A stretch of 64,000 nt of DNA from JAGQPD01 sp020426865 (GTDB lineage: Bacteria > Planctomycetota > Planctomycetia > Pirellulales > Pirellulaceae): contig JAWKTN010000001.1 in NCBI GenBank assembly GCA_041399065.1, forward strand, positions 1,364,001 through 1,428,000, read 5' to 3'. The notes under the pieces were generated by a model. The model was not told the origin of the DNA, made no database searches, and worked only from the letters and a program-made list of their open reading frames with translations. Each line of letters begins with the position of its first letter. The first letter of the stretch is position 1. The translations under genes and the position numbers were made by a program. Of the stretch, positions 25,525-35,540 are shown piece by piece.

Positions 25525-28500
25525 ATGCGTGTCGGCAGCCTCGCCCGTCGTTATTCCCTGGTGGTAACCTCCGCCATGATCGTGGCCGTCGTCTGGGGGG
25601 GCGTCGCTGCCTATCAGCTTCCACGTGAAGAAGAGCCCAAGCTGACTTGGAGATTGGCGAACGTCGTAACTCGTTTGCCCGGTGCGTCTCCGGAGCGGAT
25701 GGAGTCGTTGGTGACGGATGTCCTCGAGCATGCGATTGAGCAGGTGGATGACGTCGAACACATTTACAGCGTTTCGCGCCCCGGGCTATCTTTAATTCAA
25801 ATTGAACTGCGAGATTCGGTTGTCGACGCTCCGCCGGTCTGGCGGAATGTGCGCCAAAAGCTGTCAGAATCGGCACTGCAACTTCCCCGTGGAAGCATCG
25901 GGCCGGAACTGGACGATGAAATCATGGGTACGTTCGCGATGCTCATCGCTGTGGCGGGTGATGATATTCGTCCCAGACAATTGGAAGAAATCGCCGAGGA
26001 ACTAGAGGACCAGCTGCGCCTTCTTGATGACACCACCTCGACATCGCTGTTCGGCACTCAGCGCGAAGTCATTCAAATCGAACCGAAGCCGGCGCTGCTC
26101 GTTGCCTACGATCTATCGTTCCAAAAGCTCGCAGACATCGTGCAACGTCGCAATACCCGACAGCCGTCTGGTAGGCTGGCGGTGGGGCAAAGCGAGTTAT
26201 TGATCGAGGTAAATGGCGAACTGGAGACGGAGCAAGATTTGCGCGAAATGGTCCTGATGGTCACGGAGGATGGCCGGACGGTACGGTTGGGCGACGTGGC
26301 ACAATTGCAGCGTACGATCGGCACGCCCAAAGACCCCGTGGTTCGAGCCAACGGGCAACCGTCGATCGTATTGGGCGTTCGCTGCCGACGTGGCGTGCGG
26401 CTGGATCAGTACGGCAAACGCGTTCGTGATATTGTCCAGCAAGCTCAGCAAGGACTTCCGCAGGGTATCTCGCTTTCCATTGCCCACGACCTATCCAAGT
26501 ATACGCAAGAACGGATGCGCGGCTTGGGGACGAGCATGTTGATCGGCGTGTCGTTAGTGTTTGCTTCCCTGTTGGTGTTCATGAATTGGCGCAGTGCGAT
26601 CATCGTGACGTTGTCCATTCCATTGACGGCGCTGTTCGTGGCCATCACGTTTTCGATCGTCGGCATCCCGCTCAACGAAATGTCCGTGATGGCGGTGATC
26701 ATGGCGATGGGGTTACTCGTGGATAATGCGATCATTGTCACGGAGGAAGTGCAACATTCTCCGTTGCCGGATTCTTGGCAGGCGGCGGCTGACGCCGGAG
26801 ACCAGTTGTTTGTACCGCTCTTGGTGTCGACCTTGACTACCGTGGCGGCGTTCTTGCCCATCTATTTGCTTCCTGGAGGGACGGGCGAATTCGTGCGAGC
26901 CATACCGCTGGGGGTCGCAATCTGCCTGATCACTTCCTTGCTTGTTGCGACGACAGTCGTCCCGCAATTGTGTGTCATGATTCTGCCTCGACGGGTTTCG
27001 GACGGTCAGAATGGCGACTCGTACACAACTGCCGCGCGGTTCATCGACGGCTACCGATCGATATTGGGATACTGCTGTGACCATCCGCTGTTGTTGCTCG
27101 GCGCTACGACGTTCGCCATGGTGCTTTGTGTTTGTCTTGGACTGACGCTGCGGCGAGATTTCTTCTCGCCGGTGCAGCGAGATCAGTTTGTGATCGACGT
27201 GTTTTCTCATCAGGGGTCTTCCTTGGATCACACCGGCGAGCTCGTCGCTGATATTGAAGCACTGTTGCACGATGAACCGCAAATTGTCGGCAATACGGCG
27301 TTTATCGGCCGCAATGCCCCCTTGTTTTTTTACAATCTGACGAGCCAAGAAACCTACGCAAATCACTACGCACAACTGATCGTGCAGGCCGATAGTTATC
27401 GCAATGCGGCACCGCTCGCCGCACGAGTACAAACCAGACTAACCGAACACATAGCAGGTGCCAACTGCGTGGTACATATCCTCGAGCATGGCGCTCCGTA
27501 CCTGGCCCCCTTTGAAGTCCGCATTACTGGTGATTCGATCCCCGAGCTACAAGAACTTGGCCATCGAGCGGAACGGATCCTGAGGGCGCGACCGGGTGTA
27601 CGGGGTATTCGCAGCAACTACGGAAATGAATCTGTCAAGTTGGTATCGATGCTCAATGAACCAGTCGCGCGGGCCTTGCAGTTGGACCAACGGACGGTGG
27701 CGGACGAGCTGCGTTATTGCCTGGATGGTCTGAATGCCAGCTTTATTCAGGAAGGAGACGAACGGGTAGGGGTCGATATTCGCTACCCGCTCGCCGGACG
27801 GGAGAGTATTGCAGATCTTCGTTCCATGTACTTGTCACCGCGTGCAGATGGCACCTTGATTCCGCTTTCGACGTTGGCACATATGGAACCGGTTTGGGAA
27901 TCGACGAGCATCTATCGGCGCGACGGGATGCGGACGCTCAGCGTTCTGGCATATCCCGCTTTCGGGCTCACCGCCGCTCAGGTTTCCAGCGGTTTGCAAG
28001 GCGATTTACAGCAACTCGTGAAGAGTTTGCCGCCTGGATATCGCCTGGAGTTTGGCGGCGAGAACGAGCAGCGACACGAAGCGGAGTGGAATCTGATCAG
28101 GAACGCGATCTATCCCCTGGGAATCATGTTTGTGTTGTTGATCGTTGAGTTTCGATCGTGGAGATTGTCGGCCTTGATCTTCTCCATTATCCCGCTCTCG
28201 TTGGGGGGCACGATGTTGGGATTGTGGCTGACGGGGTGGCCGTTGAATTTCATGGCCATCATGGGCATGATGATGTTGATCGGTGTCGTTGTGAACGACG
28301 CGATCTTGTTAGTCGACGGCTACGAGCGACTGCGGGAACAAGGCATCGACGTGCGAACTCGAGTGGTTGAGGGAACGCTCCGCCGATTGAGGCATGTGCT
28401 TGTCACTACAGTGACCACCGTCGCGGGGTTCGTCCCGCTGGCGATCACGCCGTCGCTGCTGTGGCCGCCGTTGGCAATAGCGATCATCGGCGGGTTATCC

Positions 28501-28563
28501 CTGGCGACCGCGATCACGCTGGTAATCATTCCGGCGGCCTACCGATTGATCGCCTGCGAGTAG
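25525..28563 (+). CDS. RND-family efflux transporter (AcrB/HAE-like)
   Basis: A 1012-residue RND pump with the usual twofold plan: helix 1 near residue 15, a large periplasmic loop, helices 2-6 (including MAMGLLVDNAIIVTEEV, the TM4 proton-relay segment), a second helix 7 with a periplasmic loop, and a C-terminal set (MMMLIGVVVNDAILLVDGYE, TVTTVAGFVPLAI). The frame is open further upstream, but ATG 25525 has AGGTG four nt before it and gives a normal N-terminus. It forms an operon with the adaptor. By position it is the probable exporter for the PKS product; no TolC-like partner is visible. It ends 8 nt from the convergent foldase gene. Confidence 0.92.
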   Translation: MRVGSLARRYSLVVTSAMIVAVVWGGVAAYQLPREEEPKLTWRLANVVTRLPGASPERMESLVTDVLEHAIEQVDDVEHIYSVSRPGLSLIQIELRDSVVDAPPVWRNVRQKLSESALQLPRGSIGPELDDEIMGTFAMLIAVAGDDIRPRQLEEIAEELEDQLRLLDDTTSTSLFGTQREVIQIEPKPALLVAYDLSFQKLADIVQRRNTRQPSGRLAVGQSELLIEVNGELETEQDLREMVLMVTEDGRTVRLGDVAQLQRTIGTPKDPVVRANGQPSIVLGVRCRRGVRLDQYGKRVRDIVQQAQQGLPQGISLSIAHDLSKYTQERMRGLGTSMLIGVSLVFASLLVFMNWRSAIIVTLSIPLTALFVAITFSIVGIPLNEMSVMAVIMAMGLLVDNAIIVTEEVQHSPLPDSWQAAADAGDQLFVPLLVSTLTTVAAFLPIYLLPGGTGEFVRAIPLGVAICLITSLLVATTVVPQLCVMILPRRVSDGQNGDSYTTAARFIDGYRSILGYCCDHPLLLLGATTFAMVLCVCLGLTLRRDFFSPVQRDQFVIDVFSHQGSSLDHTGELVADIEALLHDEPQIVGNTAFIGRNAPLFFYNLTSQETYANHYAQLIVQADSYRNAAPLAARVQTRLTEHIAGANCVVHILEHGAPYLAPFEVRITGDSIPELQELGHRAERILRARPGVRGIRSNYGNESVKLVSMLNEPVARALQLDQRTVADELRYCLDGLNASFIQEGDERVGVDIRYPLAGRESIADLRSMYLSPRADGTLIPLSTLAHMEPVWESTSIYRRDGMRTLSVLAYPAFGLTAAQVSSGLQGDLQQLVKSLPPGYRLEFGGENEQRHEAEWNLIRNAIYPLGIMFVLLIVEFRSWRLSALIFSIIPLSLGGTMLGLWLTGWPLNFMAIMGMMMLIGVVVNDAILLVDGYERLREQGIDVRTRVVEGTLRRLRHVLVTTVTTVAGFVPLAITPSLLWPPLAIAIIGGLSLATAITLVIIPAAYRLIACE

Positions 28564-28571
28564 TGGCCTGC

Positions 28572-30992
28572 TCAGTTGGCGGCGCGACGAGAGTCGACGT
28601 GCGGTTGCCGCTTCCATTCGACACTGTACTGGTCCGATAGGCGTTGGTACCAGTCCGAAAGCGCGGTCAGATTCTCTGTACGTCCGATATCCACCAATGG
28701 TGCTGTGACCCCTGTGCTGGCGAACATTTGACGTCGATCGGCGATGGAAGGAGTTTCCTCCACAATCCTAGCTACGTAAACGATCGTGTCTGCATCATTC
28801 TCGACGACTCCAATCTGCCCCTTTTCCAGGCGGAAAAGTTGTCGCATGAACTTGCGACCCGCCGCCGGGACGCCCGGAATCGAACTCAAGAAAGGACGTG
28901 CCATGTCACCAAGCGGAATCGAGCCGCCGGTCATCCAGCTAACAGGATTGGTTTCGGTAACGATTTGATCGGGGAGAATCTTGCAAGTTAGCGCCAGCGG
29001 TTTTTCGGCTTCGCCCTTGGCGGCCTCTTCCTCGGCCATCTTGCGTGCTAGTTTCAACGCCTCTTGCATCTTCCAAGCATGCACGACATCGTCGCGGCAT
29101 TGTTCAAGCGTCGGAACGTATTCGGCCTGCTCCTCGGTGCGCCAATAAATGAATTGCGTATCACGATCTTCCCGCGACGAAATGCGCTTTGGCTCGTAAA
29201 CCGGAATGTTGTCCTCGTACGCCTGTTGGACAAAGTGGATAATGTTAATATTCGATTCGGTGTACTGCACATCGAACGAACGGCCCAATTCCTCTTTTTG
29301 TACTTCCAGGAGATCCAGCGGGGGAAGGCTACCGAATTCGGCCTTCTTTGTTTCAGCAATCGCCTTGAAATCAGGTACATCCGGGGCGTCGCCACGCTCC
29401 GCCTCGTCCTGCATCTCCCAATAAATGCGCTCCCCCTCGTAGTCCTTGACCGCCTTCCGCAACTCGCTGATCGTCGCGTCCAACCGTCCCTGAGCAATCG
29501 GACTGGCTAACTGCGTACGAATCTCGTCAGCGACTTCTTCCAGTGGCTTGTAGGAGACCGGTGTCGCCAGATCCGTCGCTTCGCCGGTGGTTGTACTTGA
29601 TTCGTCCCGGGGTGTCAGGTCGGTGTCGGTTACGCCTGACGCCTCTGTTGCGTCCCCCTCGGCTGCCGACTGGTCCGGCGAAGTTGTTTCGCTCTCCGTT
29701 TCGACCTGGCTCGGCTCCACCGAATTCACCTTTTCCCCCTCGTCCTCCGGATCGTCCGCCAATTGCTGCTCGCCGCTCGTCCCATCCGCCACATCCGCAC
29801 CCTCAGACTCGGTCGCCTCGCGTTCAGCTGCTTCCGGCTCGGTCGTCTCGGGTTCGGTCGTCTCCGGTTCGGTCGTCTCCGGTTCGGTCGTCTCCGGTTC
29901 GGTCGTCTCCGGTTCGGTCGTCTCGGGTTCGGTCGTCTCGGGTTCGGTCGTCTCGGGTTCGGTCGTTTCCGGAGACTCGGTATCGAGGTCCGTCATTTCC
30001 GGTTGATTGAGGTTCGTATCGGCCGGGACGATGTCGGTGTCGCTGGGTGGCGCGGAGGTTTGATCAGATACGTTGTCAGTACCGGTCGTTGCGGGCGTGG
30101 TTGTGCGGAAGTCGTCTTTATGTTCTTCGTAGTACTTGGCAACCTCTTCATCTGAGATTTCCGCTTTGGCAGTGGCAAGGAAGGGGGCGTAGCTAACCTT
30201 GAAGTACTGAAACGCGACTTTTTTTCGGCGTTTGAAGCCGATATCGCCCGTAGCGGGGTTGCTAAGATCGTCCTTATGTTGTTCGTACAGATCACGTACA
30301 TCGGCGTCTTTGGGTTCGCCCACTTCGGCGAGGAATTGTTCGGCCGGGTAGGGCAATAGTTCCGCGCGAACGCGCCGTTCCAGTCGATTAAAGAAATCCC
30401 AAAGGGAGTCGGGGGAGGCCGGGAACGTACCGCTTTGGGCCATGGCGCGGACCATCATGGCGGACAATTCGTAGCGGAGGATCTTCATCAGTTGGTCTTG
30501 CGTCATGCGTCCTTCGGTGACGCGGAGCATGATTTCCTGAAGATCATTGTTGGAGAGTTTGCCGGCGCCCAAGCGATACAAGTAGTCGGCGACCGCGTCA
30601 TCGGAGACAACGATCCCCATCCGCTCTGCTTCGGTGGCCAGCAGGCGGGTTTCCATCAGGTGGTCTTCGTCGATAGTCGGTGGGATTTGGCTGGCCGAAA
30701 GTTCGGTTGCTCCCTTGACGTAGGCCTCTTGGGCAATGGTTTGCGTCAGTGGCAGCACGCGTTGGCGCTGTTGCCGCATCACCTCGAAATCCGATTCGCG
30801 GAGGTTGCCATTTTTCCACGTGACGACCACATTATTTTCTCGGGCTCCGCGTCTTCCGCCGCCGCTGAGCCAATCGATCAGCGGATCGCTCCCGGTCCCT
30901 AAAGAGATGGTAAAGACGATGATCAGCGCGACGCCGAAAATCCCTAACAGCAGTCGCTCGTTCTTCCGGAACCACGAGAGTGGGCTTGACAT
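28572..30992 (-). CDS. SurA/PpiD-like membrane-anchored chaperone (putative peptidyl-prolyl isomerase)
   Basis: An 806-residue protein. Residues about 12-35 form a single N-terminal anchor (LLLGIFGVALIIVFTISLG). Residues ~55-240 resemble the SurA/PpiD N-terminal chaperone domain (VVVTWKNGNLRESDFEVMRQ, DDAVADYLYRL, MTQDQLMKILRYEL). A low-complexity acidic linker (about residues 300-480) follows, including nine Thr-Glu-Pro-Glu-Thr repeats. The C-terminal third is charged and helical (ISELRKAVKDYEGERIYWEM, EEQAEYVPTLEQCRDDVVHAWKM). A clear parvulin catalytic core is not evident, so isomerase activity is uncertain. AGGAAGG lies 9 nt before the start. It probably assists folding of exported proteins at the membrane. 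Confidence 0.75.
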   Translation of the reverse strand: MSSPLSWFRKNERLLLGIFGVALIIVFTISLGTGSDPLIDWLSGGGRRGARENNVVVTWKNGNLRESDFEVMRQQRQRVLPLTQTIAQEAYVKGATELSASQIPPTIDEDHLMETRLLATEAERMGIVVSDDAVADYLYRLGAGKLSNNDLQEIMLRVTEGRMTQDQLMKILRYELSAMMVRAMAQSGTFPASPDSLWDFFNRLERRVRAELLPYPAEQFLAEVGEPKDADVRDLYEQHKDDLSNPATGDIGFKRRKKVAFQYFKVSYAPFLATAKAEISDEEVAKYYEEHKDDFRTTTPATTGTDNVSDQTSAPPSDTDIVPADTNLNQPEMTDLDTESPETTEPETTEPETTEPETTEPETTEPETTEPETTEPETTEPETTEPEAAEREATESEGADVADGTSGEQQLADDPEDEGEKVNSVEPSQVETESETTSPDQSAAEGDATEASGVTDTDLTPRDESSTTTGEATDLATPVSYKPLEEVADEIRTQLASPIAQGRLDATISELRKAVKDYEGERIYWEMQDEAERGDAPDVPDFKAIAETKKAEFGSLPPLDLLEVQKEELGRSFDVQYTESNINIIHFVQQAYEDNIPVYEPKRISSREDRDTQFIYWRTEEQAEYVPTLEQCRDDVVHAWKMQEALKLARKMAEEEAAKGEAEKPLALTCKILPDQIVTETNPVSWMTGGSIPLGDMARPFLSSIPGVPAAGRKFMRQLFRLEKGQIGVVENDADTIVYVARIVEETPSIADRRQMFASTGVTAPLVDIGRTENLTALSDWYQRLSDQYSVEWKRQPHVDSRRAAN
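29838..29972 (-). repeat. 15-bp minisatellite, nine copies, in the foldase linker
   Basis: Nine in-frame 15-bp units close to TTCGGTCGTCTCCGG (plus strand) encode tandem Thr-Glu-Pro-Glu-Thr. Units differ only at a few positions (ending CGG or GGG, one with TTT), consistent with slippage expansion in a disordered linker. Confidence 0.95.
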
Positions 30993-31400
30993 GACCGATT
31001 ACCTTCCTACATGGTGGAGCTAAGCCACCCGGCTTGACAGAACGGGGGTCGCAGTATTATTGAAAACGACATTATTGAAAACGACGTCGAGCAGCGCCGT
31101 GGGGCGGGGCTCGGGGGATCCCAGATATCACGAATCCCAGATTTTAGGACCGCACGCGGCAAACACAATCCCAATCTCCAACGTCAACGGTTTAGCGCGA
31201 TTGTAGCAAATCCGCGTTTTTTGTGGCAGACCACCCTGCCCAAGCCCGTTCCAAAAATAACGAACGAATCGACCTAGGACATGTCGCTCACGATTGGACA
31301 GGAAGAAGGCTGATAAACTACACGCAGTCTATCGAGATGACCCAATTTAACATTTTTGTAGGCATCGAACCGTCAATGTAGTCGGATCAGAACCAGTACC
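30993..31400. other. Divergent intergenic region upstream of topA
   Basis: No gene is seen. The 408 bases separate the foldase (minus) and topA (plus). A perfect tandem repeat ATTATTGAAAACGAC occurs at 31056-31070 and 31071-31085, and ATCCCAGAT recurs at about 31119 and 31135. The region likely holds both promoters; no consensus element could be assigned. Confidence 0.5.
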
Positions 31401-34124
31401 ATGGCGAAAAGTAAATCAGAAAAAGCACTGGTCATCGTCGAATCTCCGGCGAAGGCTCGCACGATTGGCAAATTCCTTGGCAACCGTTTCACGGTCGAGG
31501 CCAGTATCGGACACATCCGCGATCTGCCTCATGGAGCCAAAGAGGTTCCGGAGCAGTACAAGAAGGAAGAATGGTCCTATCTGGGGGTGAACGTGAATGA
31601 ATCGTTCACGCCGATATATATTGTCCCCGGTGAAAAGAAGCAGCAGGTGGCCAAGCTGCGGAAGGCGCTCAAGGAATGCGGCGAACTTTACCTGGCGACG
31701 GACGAAGACCGCGAAGGGGAAGCGATCAGTTGGCATCTTTGTGAGGTACTCCAACCCAAGGTTCCGGTACATCGGCTGGTGTTCCACGAGATTACGGAAG
31801 AAGCAATAGCGCAGGCGTTGAGCAGCCCGCGGGCAATCGACGACGGGTTGGTCCGTGCACAGGAGACCCGACGGATACTCGATCGCCTTTACGGTTACGA
31901 GGTATCTCCGCTGTTATGGCGAAAAGTGGGGCCTCGTCTGTCGGCGGGACGAGTGCAGAGTGTGGCCGTGCGGTTGATCGTTGATCGCGAACAGCAGCGA
32001 CGTGCATTTGTTAGCGCCACTTACTGGGATTTGGTGGCGACATTCCGCACCGAGCGCGGCGAACAATTCGATGCCGCATTGGTATCTTACCAGGGGCGGC
32101 GAGTTCCATCGGGGAAGGATTTCGATTCCGAGACGGGGCGGATCAAGAACGAAAACCTGCTGTTACTCGACGAAGCGGCTGCTCGACAGTTGGCCGATGA
32201 TCTGCAAAAGCAGCAGTTTACCATCACGTCATTGGAAGAAAAGCCTTACACGTCCAAGCCGTATCCGCCGTTTACCACGAGCACGCTGCAACAGGAAGCT
32301 AACCGAAAGCTTGGCTTTACGGCTCGCCGCACGATGACGACGGCGCAAAGCCTGTACGAAAATGGTCACATTACCTATATGCGTACCGACTCGACCAACC
32401 TCGCGACGGTGGCGTTGGATGCCGCCCGCAACTTGGTCCGATCGGAATATGGCGAACAATTCCTGACTCCCGAACCACGCATCTACAAGTCGAAGGTCAA
32501 GAATGCGCAGGAAGCCCACGAAGCGATCCGACCGGCAGGGCACCCATTCGAGTTGCCAGGAGCGCTGAAGCCCGTCCTTTCATCGGATGAATATCGGTTA
32601 TTCGAATTGATATGGAAGCGGACGATTGCCAGCCAGATGGCGGATGCCCGCGGTCGGCGGATCGTGATTACGATTGGCGGTGCCGAGGCGGTCTTCCAGG
32701 TCAGCGGGCGAGTGATTGATTTCCCTGGCTATCTCCGCGCCTACGTGGAAGGCTCTGATGATCCTGACGCAGAATTGGCAGATAAGGAGACGTTGCTGCC
32801 CGCCGTCAAGGCACAGGACGAAGTTGCCTGCCAGCAGTTGGTATCGAAGGACCACACAACACAGCCCCCGGCCCGCTATACGGAAGCTTCGCTGACCCGC
32901 GCCCTGGAAGAACTGGGGATCGGTCGGCCCAGTACGTACGCGTCGATCATCGACACGATCCTCAAGCGGAACTACGTCTTTAAGAAAGGAACGGCGCTGG
33001 TCCCCAGCTGGATCGCGTTCTCCGTATCGAAACTGCTGTCCGAACACCTGCCGCGATTGGTGGACTATCAATTCACCGCGGATATGGAGGACGATCTGGA
33101 TGCCATCAGCCGCGGTGAGGCCGAATACGTCGAATACCTGAACCGCTTCTACTTCGGCAATGGCAACCCCGGCCTGAAGCAACAGCTGAAAGATAAGGTC
33201 GAAACGATCGATGCCCGTGACGTCAGTCGTTTTTTGATTGGCAAACCCGAATCGGGGGAACACCAAGAAGAGATCTTCCTGCGAGTCGGACGCTATGGGC
33301 CGTTCCTCGAACAAGGCGAACGTCGTGCAAGCCTGCGAGACGACCTTGCGCCGGACGAGTTGACACTGACCGCGGCGCTGGAGATGCTCGACAAGGCGGC
33401 GATGGGCGACCAACCGCTTGGCTACTGCCCCGATACCGGCAAGCCGATCTTTCTCAAGGAAGGTCGGTTCGGGCCGTACGTACAAATGGGGACCACCGAC
33501 GACGAGGAGAAACCCAAGAATGCATCGTTGCTGCGCGGCATGACTCCGGCTGATGTCACGCTGGAGGTCGCACTGAAGCTGTTGTCGCTTCCACGAACAC
33601 TTGGGCAGCACCCGGAAAACGGTGAAGACGTTGTTTCGCAGAACGGGCGATTCGGCCCCTACATCAAATGTGGTACCGAAACGCGATCCCTCCCAGCGGG
33701 CGTATCTCCTATCGAGGTTACCCTTTCTGAAGCATTGGCGTTGCTGGCCCAACCCAAGCAGACTCGCGGACGCGGCGCCGCCAAAGAACCGCTCAAGACA
33801 TTTGAGAATTCCCCGGTGACGGAACAGCCCGTTAAACTGCTGGAAGGTCGCTACGGGCCGTACGTGACGGATGGTGTCACTAATGCGTCTCTTCCCAAGG
33901 CGGCGGATCCCGAAAACCTCACGTTTGCCGATGCGCTCACCCTGCTGGCGGAGCGTGCCGCGAAAGGGGGCAGCACCAAAAAGAAGGCGGCTCCGAAAAA
34001 GAAGGCAGCGGCGAAGACGACCCAAAAGAAAACAACCGCCCAGAAAGCTACCAAGAAGACGACCGCCAAATCTTCTTCAACTGCCGCTACCAAAAAGAAG
34101 TCGACGACGAAAAAGAATTCGTAG
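31401..34124 (+). CDS. topA: DNA topoisomerase I (type IA)
   Basis: A 907-residue type IA topoisomerase that relaxes negative supercoils. The N-terminal TOPRIM domain begins ALVIVESPAKARTIGKFLG and includes YLATDEDREGEAISWHL (Glu and Asp metal ligands). The catalytic tyrosine is Tyr326 in ITYMRTDSTNL. Conserved downstream motifs include KNAQEAHEAIRP and GIGRPSTYASII. Instead of zinc fingers the C-terminal part has four topo-C repeat motifs (RYGPFLE, RFGPYVQ, RFGPYIK, RYGPYVT) and then a long Lys/Ala/Thr tail, as in many planctomycete and actinobacterial TopA proteins, which may bind DNA non-specifically. ATG 31401 follows the divergent intergenic region. Confidence 0.97.
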   Translation: MAKSKSEKALVIVESPAKARTIGKFLGNRFTVEASIGHIRDLPHGAKEVPEQYKKEEWSYLGVNVNESFTPIYIVPGEKKQQVAKLRKALKECGELYLATDEDREGEAISWHLCEVLQPKVPVHRLVFHEITEEAIAQALSSPRAIDDGLVRAQETRRILDRLYGYEVSPLLWRKVGPRLSAGRVQSVAVRLIVDREQQRRAFVSATYWDLVATFRTERGEQFDAALVSYQGRRVPSGKDFDSETGRIKNENLLLLDEAAARQLADDLQKQQFTITSLEEKPYTSKPYPPFTTSTLQQEANRKLGFTARRTMTTAQSLYENGHITYMRTDSTNLATVALDAARNLVRSEYGEQFLTPEPRIYKSKVKNAQEAHEAIRPAGHPFELPGALKPVLSSDEYRLFELIWKRTIASQMADARGRRIVITIGGAEAVFQVSGRVIDFPGYLRAYVEGSDDPDAELADKETLLPAVKAQDEVACQQLVSKDHTTQPPARYTEASLTRALEELGIGRPSTYASIIDTILKRNYVFKKGTALVPSWIAFSVSKLLSEHLPRLVDYQFTADMEDDLDAISRGEAEYVEYLNRFYFGNGNPGLKQQLKDKVETIDARDVSRFLIGKPESGEHQEEIFLRVGRYGPFLEQGERRASLRDDLAPDELTLTAALEMLDKAAMGDQPLGYCPDTGKPIFLKEGRFGPYVQMGTTDDEEKPKNASLLRGMTPADVTLEVALKLLSLPRTLGQHPENGEDVVSQNGRFGPYIKCGTETRSLPAGVSPIEVTLSEALALLAQPKQTRGRGAAKEPLKTFENSPVTEQPVKLLEGRYGPYVTDGVTNASLPKAADPENLTFADALTLLAERAAKGGSTKKKAAPKKKAAAKTTQKKTTAQKATKKTTAKSSSTAATKKKSTTKKNS

Positions 34125-34272
34125 ATCAAAGCTTGGCGGGTGGCATCTTCCGTTTACCCATCAAGCGTCCCACGTGCGAACAGCGCAAGCAACCGCACTC
34201 CGCCCGCCGTTGCCGTCCGGATCAACGTTGTCACTCGGCACGGCTTGTGACAGCGATCTCTGCCGTGGCAGG

Positions 34273-35196
34273 TCAGCGAGTTGCCGCGCAGGTGGCAACC
34301 ACCAGCTGCCGCTCAAGAAACGACACGATCGAATGATTGTACTTTTCCGGATCGAATCGCTGTAAATCTTCGTGCTCGGCTCCCTCGAAAATGAACAACT
34401 GTTTTGGTTCGCCAGCGGATGCGAACAGGTGCTGAGTCTCGTCGAGCGTTGTGTGCCGATCATTATCACCGCAGGCGACGAGTATCGGGCAGTCGCAATC
34501 GGCGATATGATCGATGGGGCGCAGGTCATCGGTGGTGATTCCTAGCCGCGGTTTCAATTGACAAAGGAGCACCGGCGTCAGGATCTTGGAAAACACTCCG
34601 GTTCGCATCGCGATACGATTGTCGACCGCCTCGTTGATCGTTGGATATACCGATTCGACCACCAGGGCATCCACATTCAACGGCGATCCAAGCAGGGCGG
34701 CTGCCCCGCCAAGTGACACGCCCAAGACGCCTATCCGATCGTCCGGACGCTGCTGTCTTGCCCATGCCACTGCCGCCTGTACGTCATATCGCTCGAGATA
34801 TCCGACCGTAATGTGTTTGCCAGTGCTTTCGCCGTGTGCCTGCAGGTCAACCAACAACACAGAAAAACCTCGTTCATGGAATAGACGCGCGCGTGGCAAC
34901 ATCGTCCGCCGATTGCCGCGAAACGGATGCAACAACACTACCGTCGCTCCCGACGATTCGCCAGGCAAGTACCATGCGGCGACTTGCGCTCCCGATTGGC
35001 TTTCTAGTGTCAACGTCTGGAACGGTAAGTCCGACGGCGGACTACCGACCACGCACGTGGCTGGCGCCACCAGCTTTCCTCCTGCCAGCCAAGCCGCCGC
35101 GACGATCCCAACACCAGCCACGAACAACGTCGTGCCGAGATACCGCCATGTCAGGCGTTTGCGGAAGAACCTGTAAAACGATGGTGATGTGGCCAT
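34273..35196 (-). CDS. Membrane-anchored alpha/beta hydrolase
   Basis: A 307-residue protein with one N-terminal helix (LGTTLFVAGVGIVAAAWLAGG) followed by an alpha/beta-hydrolase fold. The nucleophile elbow is GVSLGG; the acid is probably the Asp in CGDNDRH, and the base His is in GAEHED near the C-terminus. The oxyanion-hole region is LLHPFRGNRR. It resembles serine aminopeptidase/DUF-type lysophospholipase-like hydrolases; substrate unknown. The frame opens at 35250, but the ATG at 35196 is more consistent with the anchor position. Confidence 0.85.
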   Translation of the reverse strand: MATSPSFYRFFRKRLTWRYLGTTLFVAGVGIVAAAWLAGGKLVAPATCVVGSPPSDLPFQTLTLESQSGAQVAAWYLPGESSGATVVLLHPFRGNRRTMLPRARLFHERGFSVLLVDLQAHGESTGKHITVGYLERYDVQAAVAWARQQRPDDRIGVLGVSLGGAAALLGSPLNVDALVVESVYPTINEAVDNRIAMRTGVFSKILTPVLLCQLKPRLGITTDDLRPIDHIADCDCPILVACGDNDRHTTLDETQHLFASAGEPKQLFIFEGAEHEDLQRFDPEKYNHSIVSFLERQLVVATCAATR

Positions 35197-35228
35197 ATCA
35201 TCGGGTGTATAACCGCACGCACTTGGCG

Positions 35229-35420
35229 TCAAGGGCCCGACTCCGGCCAATAAGACTCCCAGCGCTTGCGAAGCTCCACCTCCCCGAACAGAGTCCTGCG
35301 CATAACGTCAGACCAGGCCTGGGTCCGAGGGCTGGGCTTATCGCTTTCTGGCTCTGCCTTCAGAAAAGCCATGATTCCGCCGCGTGGAAAACGAGTCCAA
35401 ATAGGTTCTTTTCTTGGCAT
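35229..35420 (-). CDS. Possible small hypothetical protein
   Basis: A 63-codon frame on the minus strand upstream of the hydrolase (stop 32 nt before its start). The residues (for example MAFLKAEPESDKPSPRTQAW and MRRTLFGEVELRKRWESYW) have a protein-like composition with charged helical segments. An internal ATG at 35372 has a GCGGA-like site and may be the true start. No family was recognised and there is no conservation evidence, so this may be a chance frame. Confidence 0.3.
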   Translation of the reverse strand: MPRKEPIWTRFPRGGIMAFLKAEPESDKPSPRTQAWSDVMRRTLFGEVELRKRWESYWPESGP

Positions 35421-35540
35421 CGTGGCTGTGGTACTCTGGTGCCGAGACAGACACTGCCTATGGTTCGTGGGTGTGACAAAGATGTGTACTTTGTGAAAAG
35501 AAGCGAATCGACGATAAGAAGAAAACTGAAAGTCCGGAAT

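Noticed and set aside
32598..34025. 475-codon minus-strand frame inside topA
   Set aside because: Antisense to a clearly conserved topoisomerase; its sequence has no recognisable features and reflects codon bias of the real gene.
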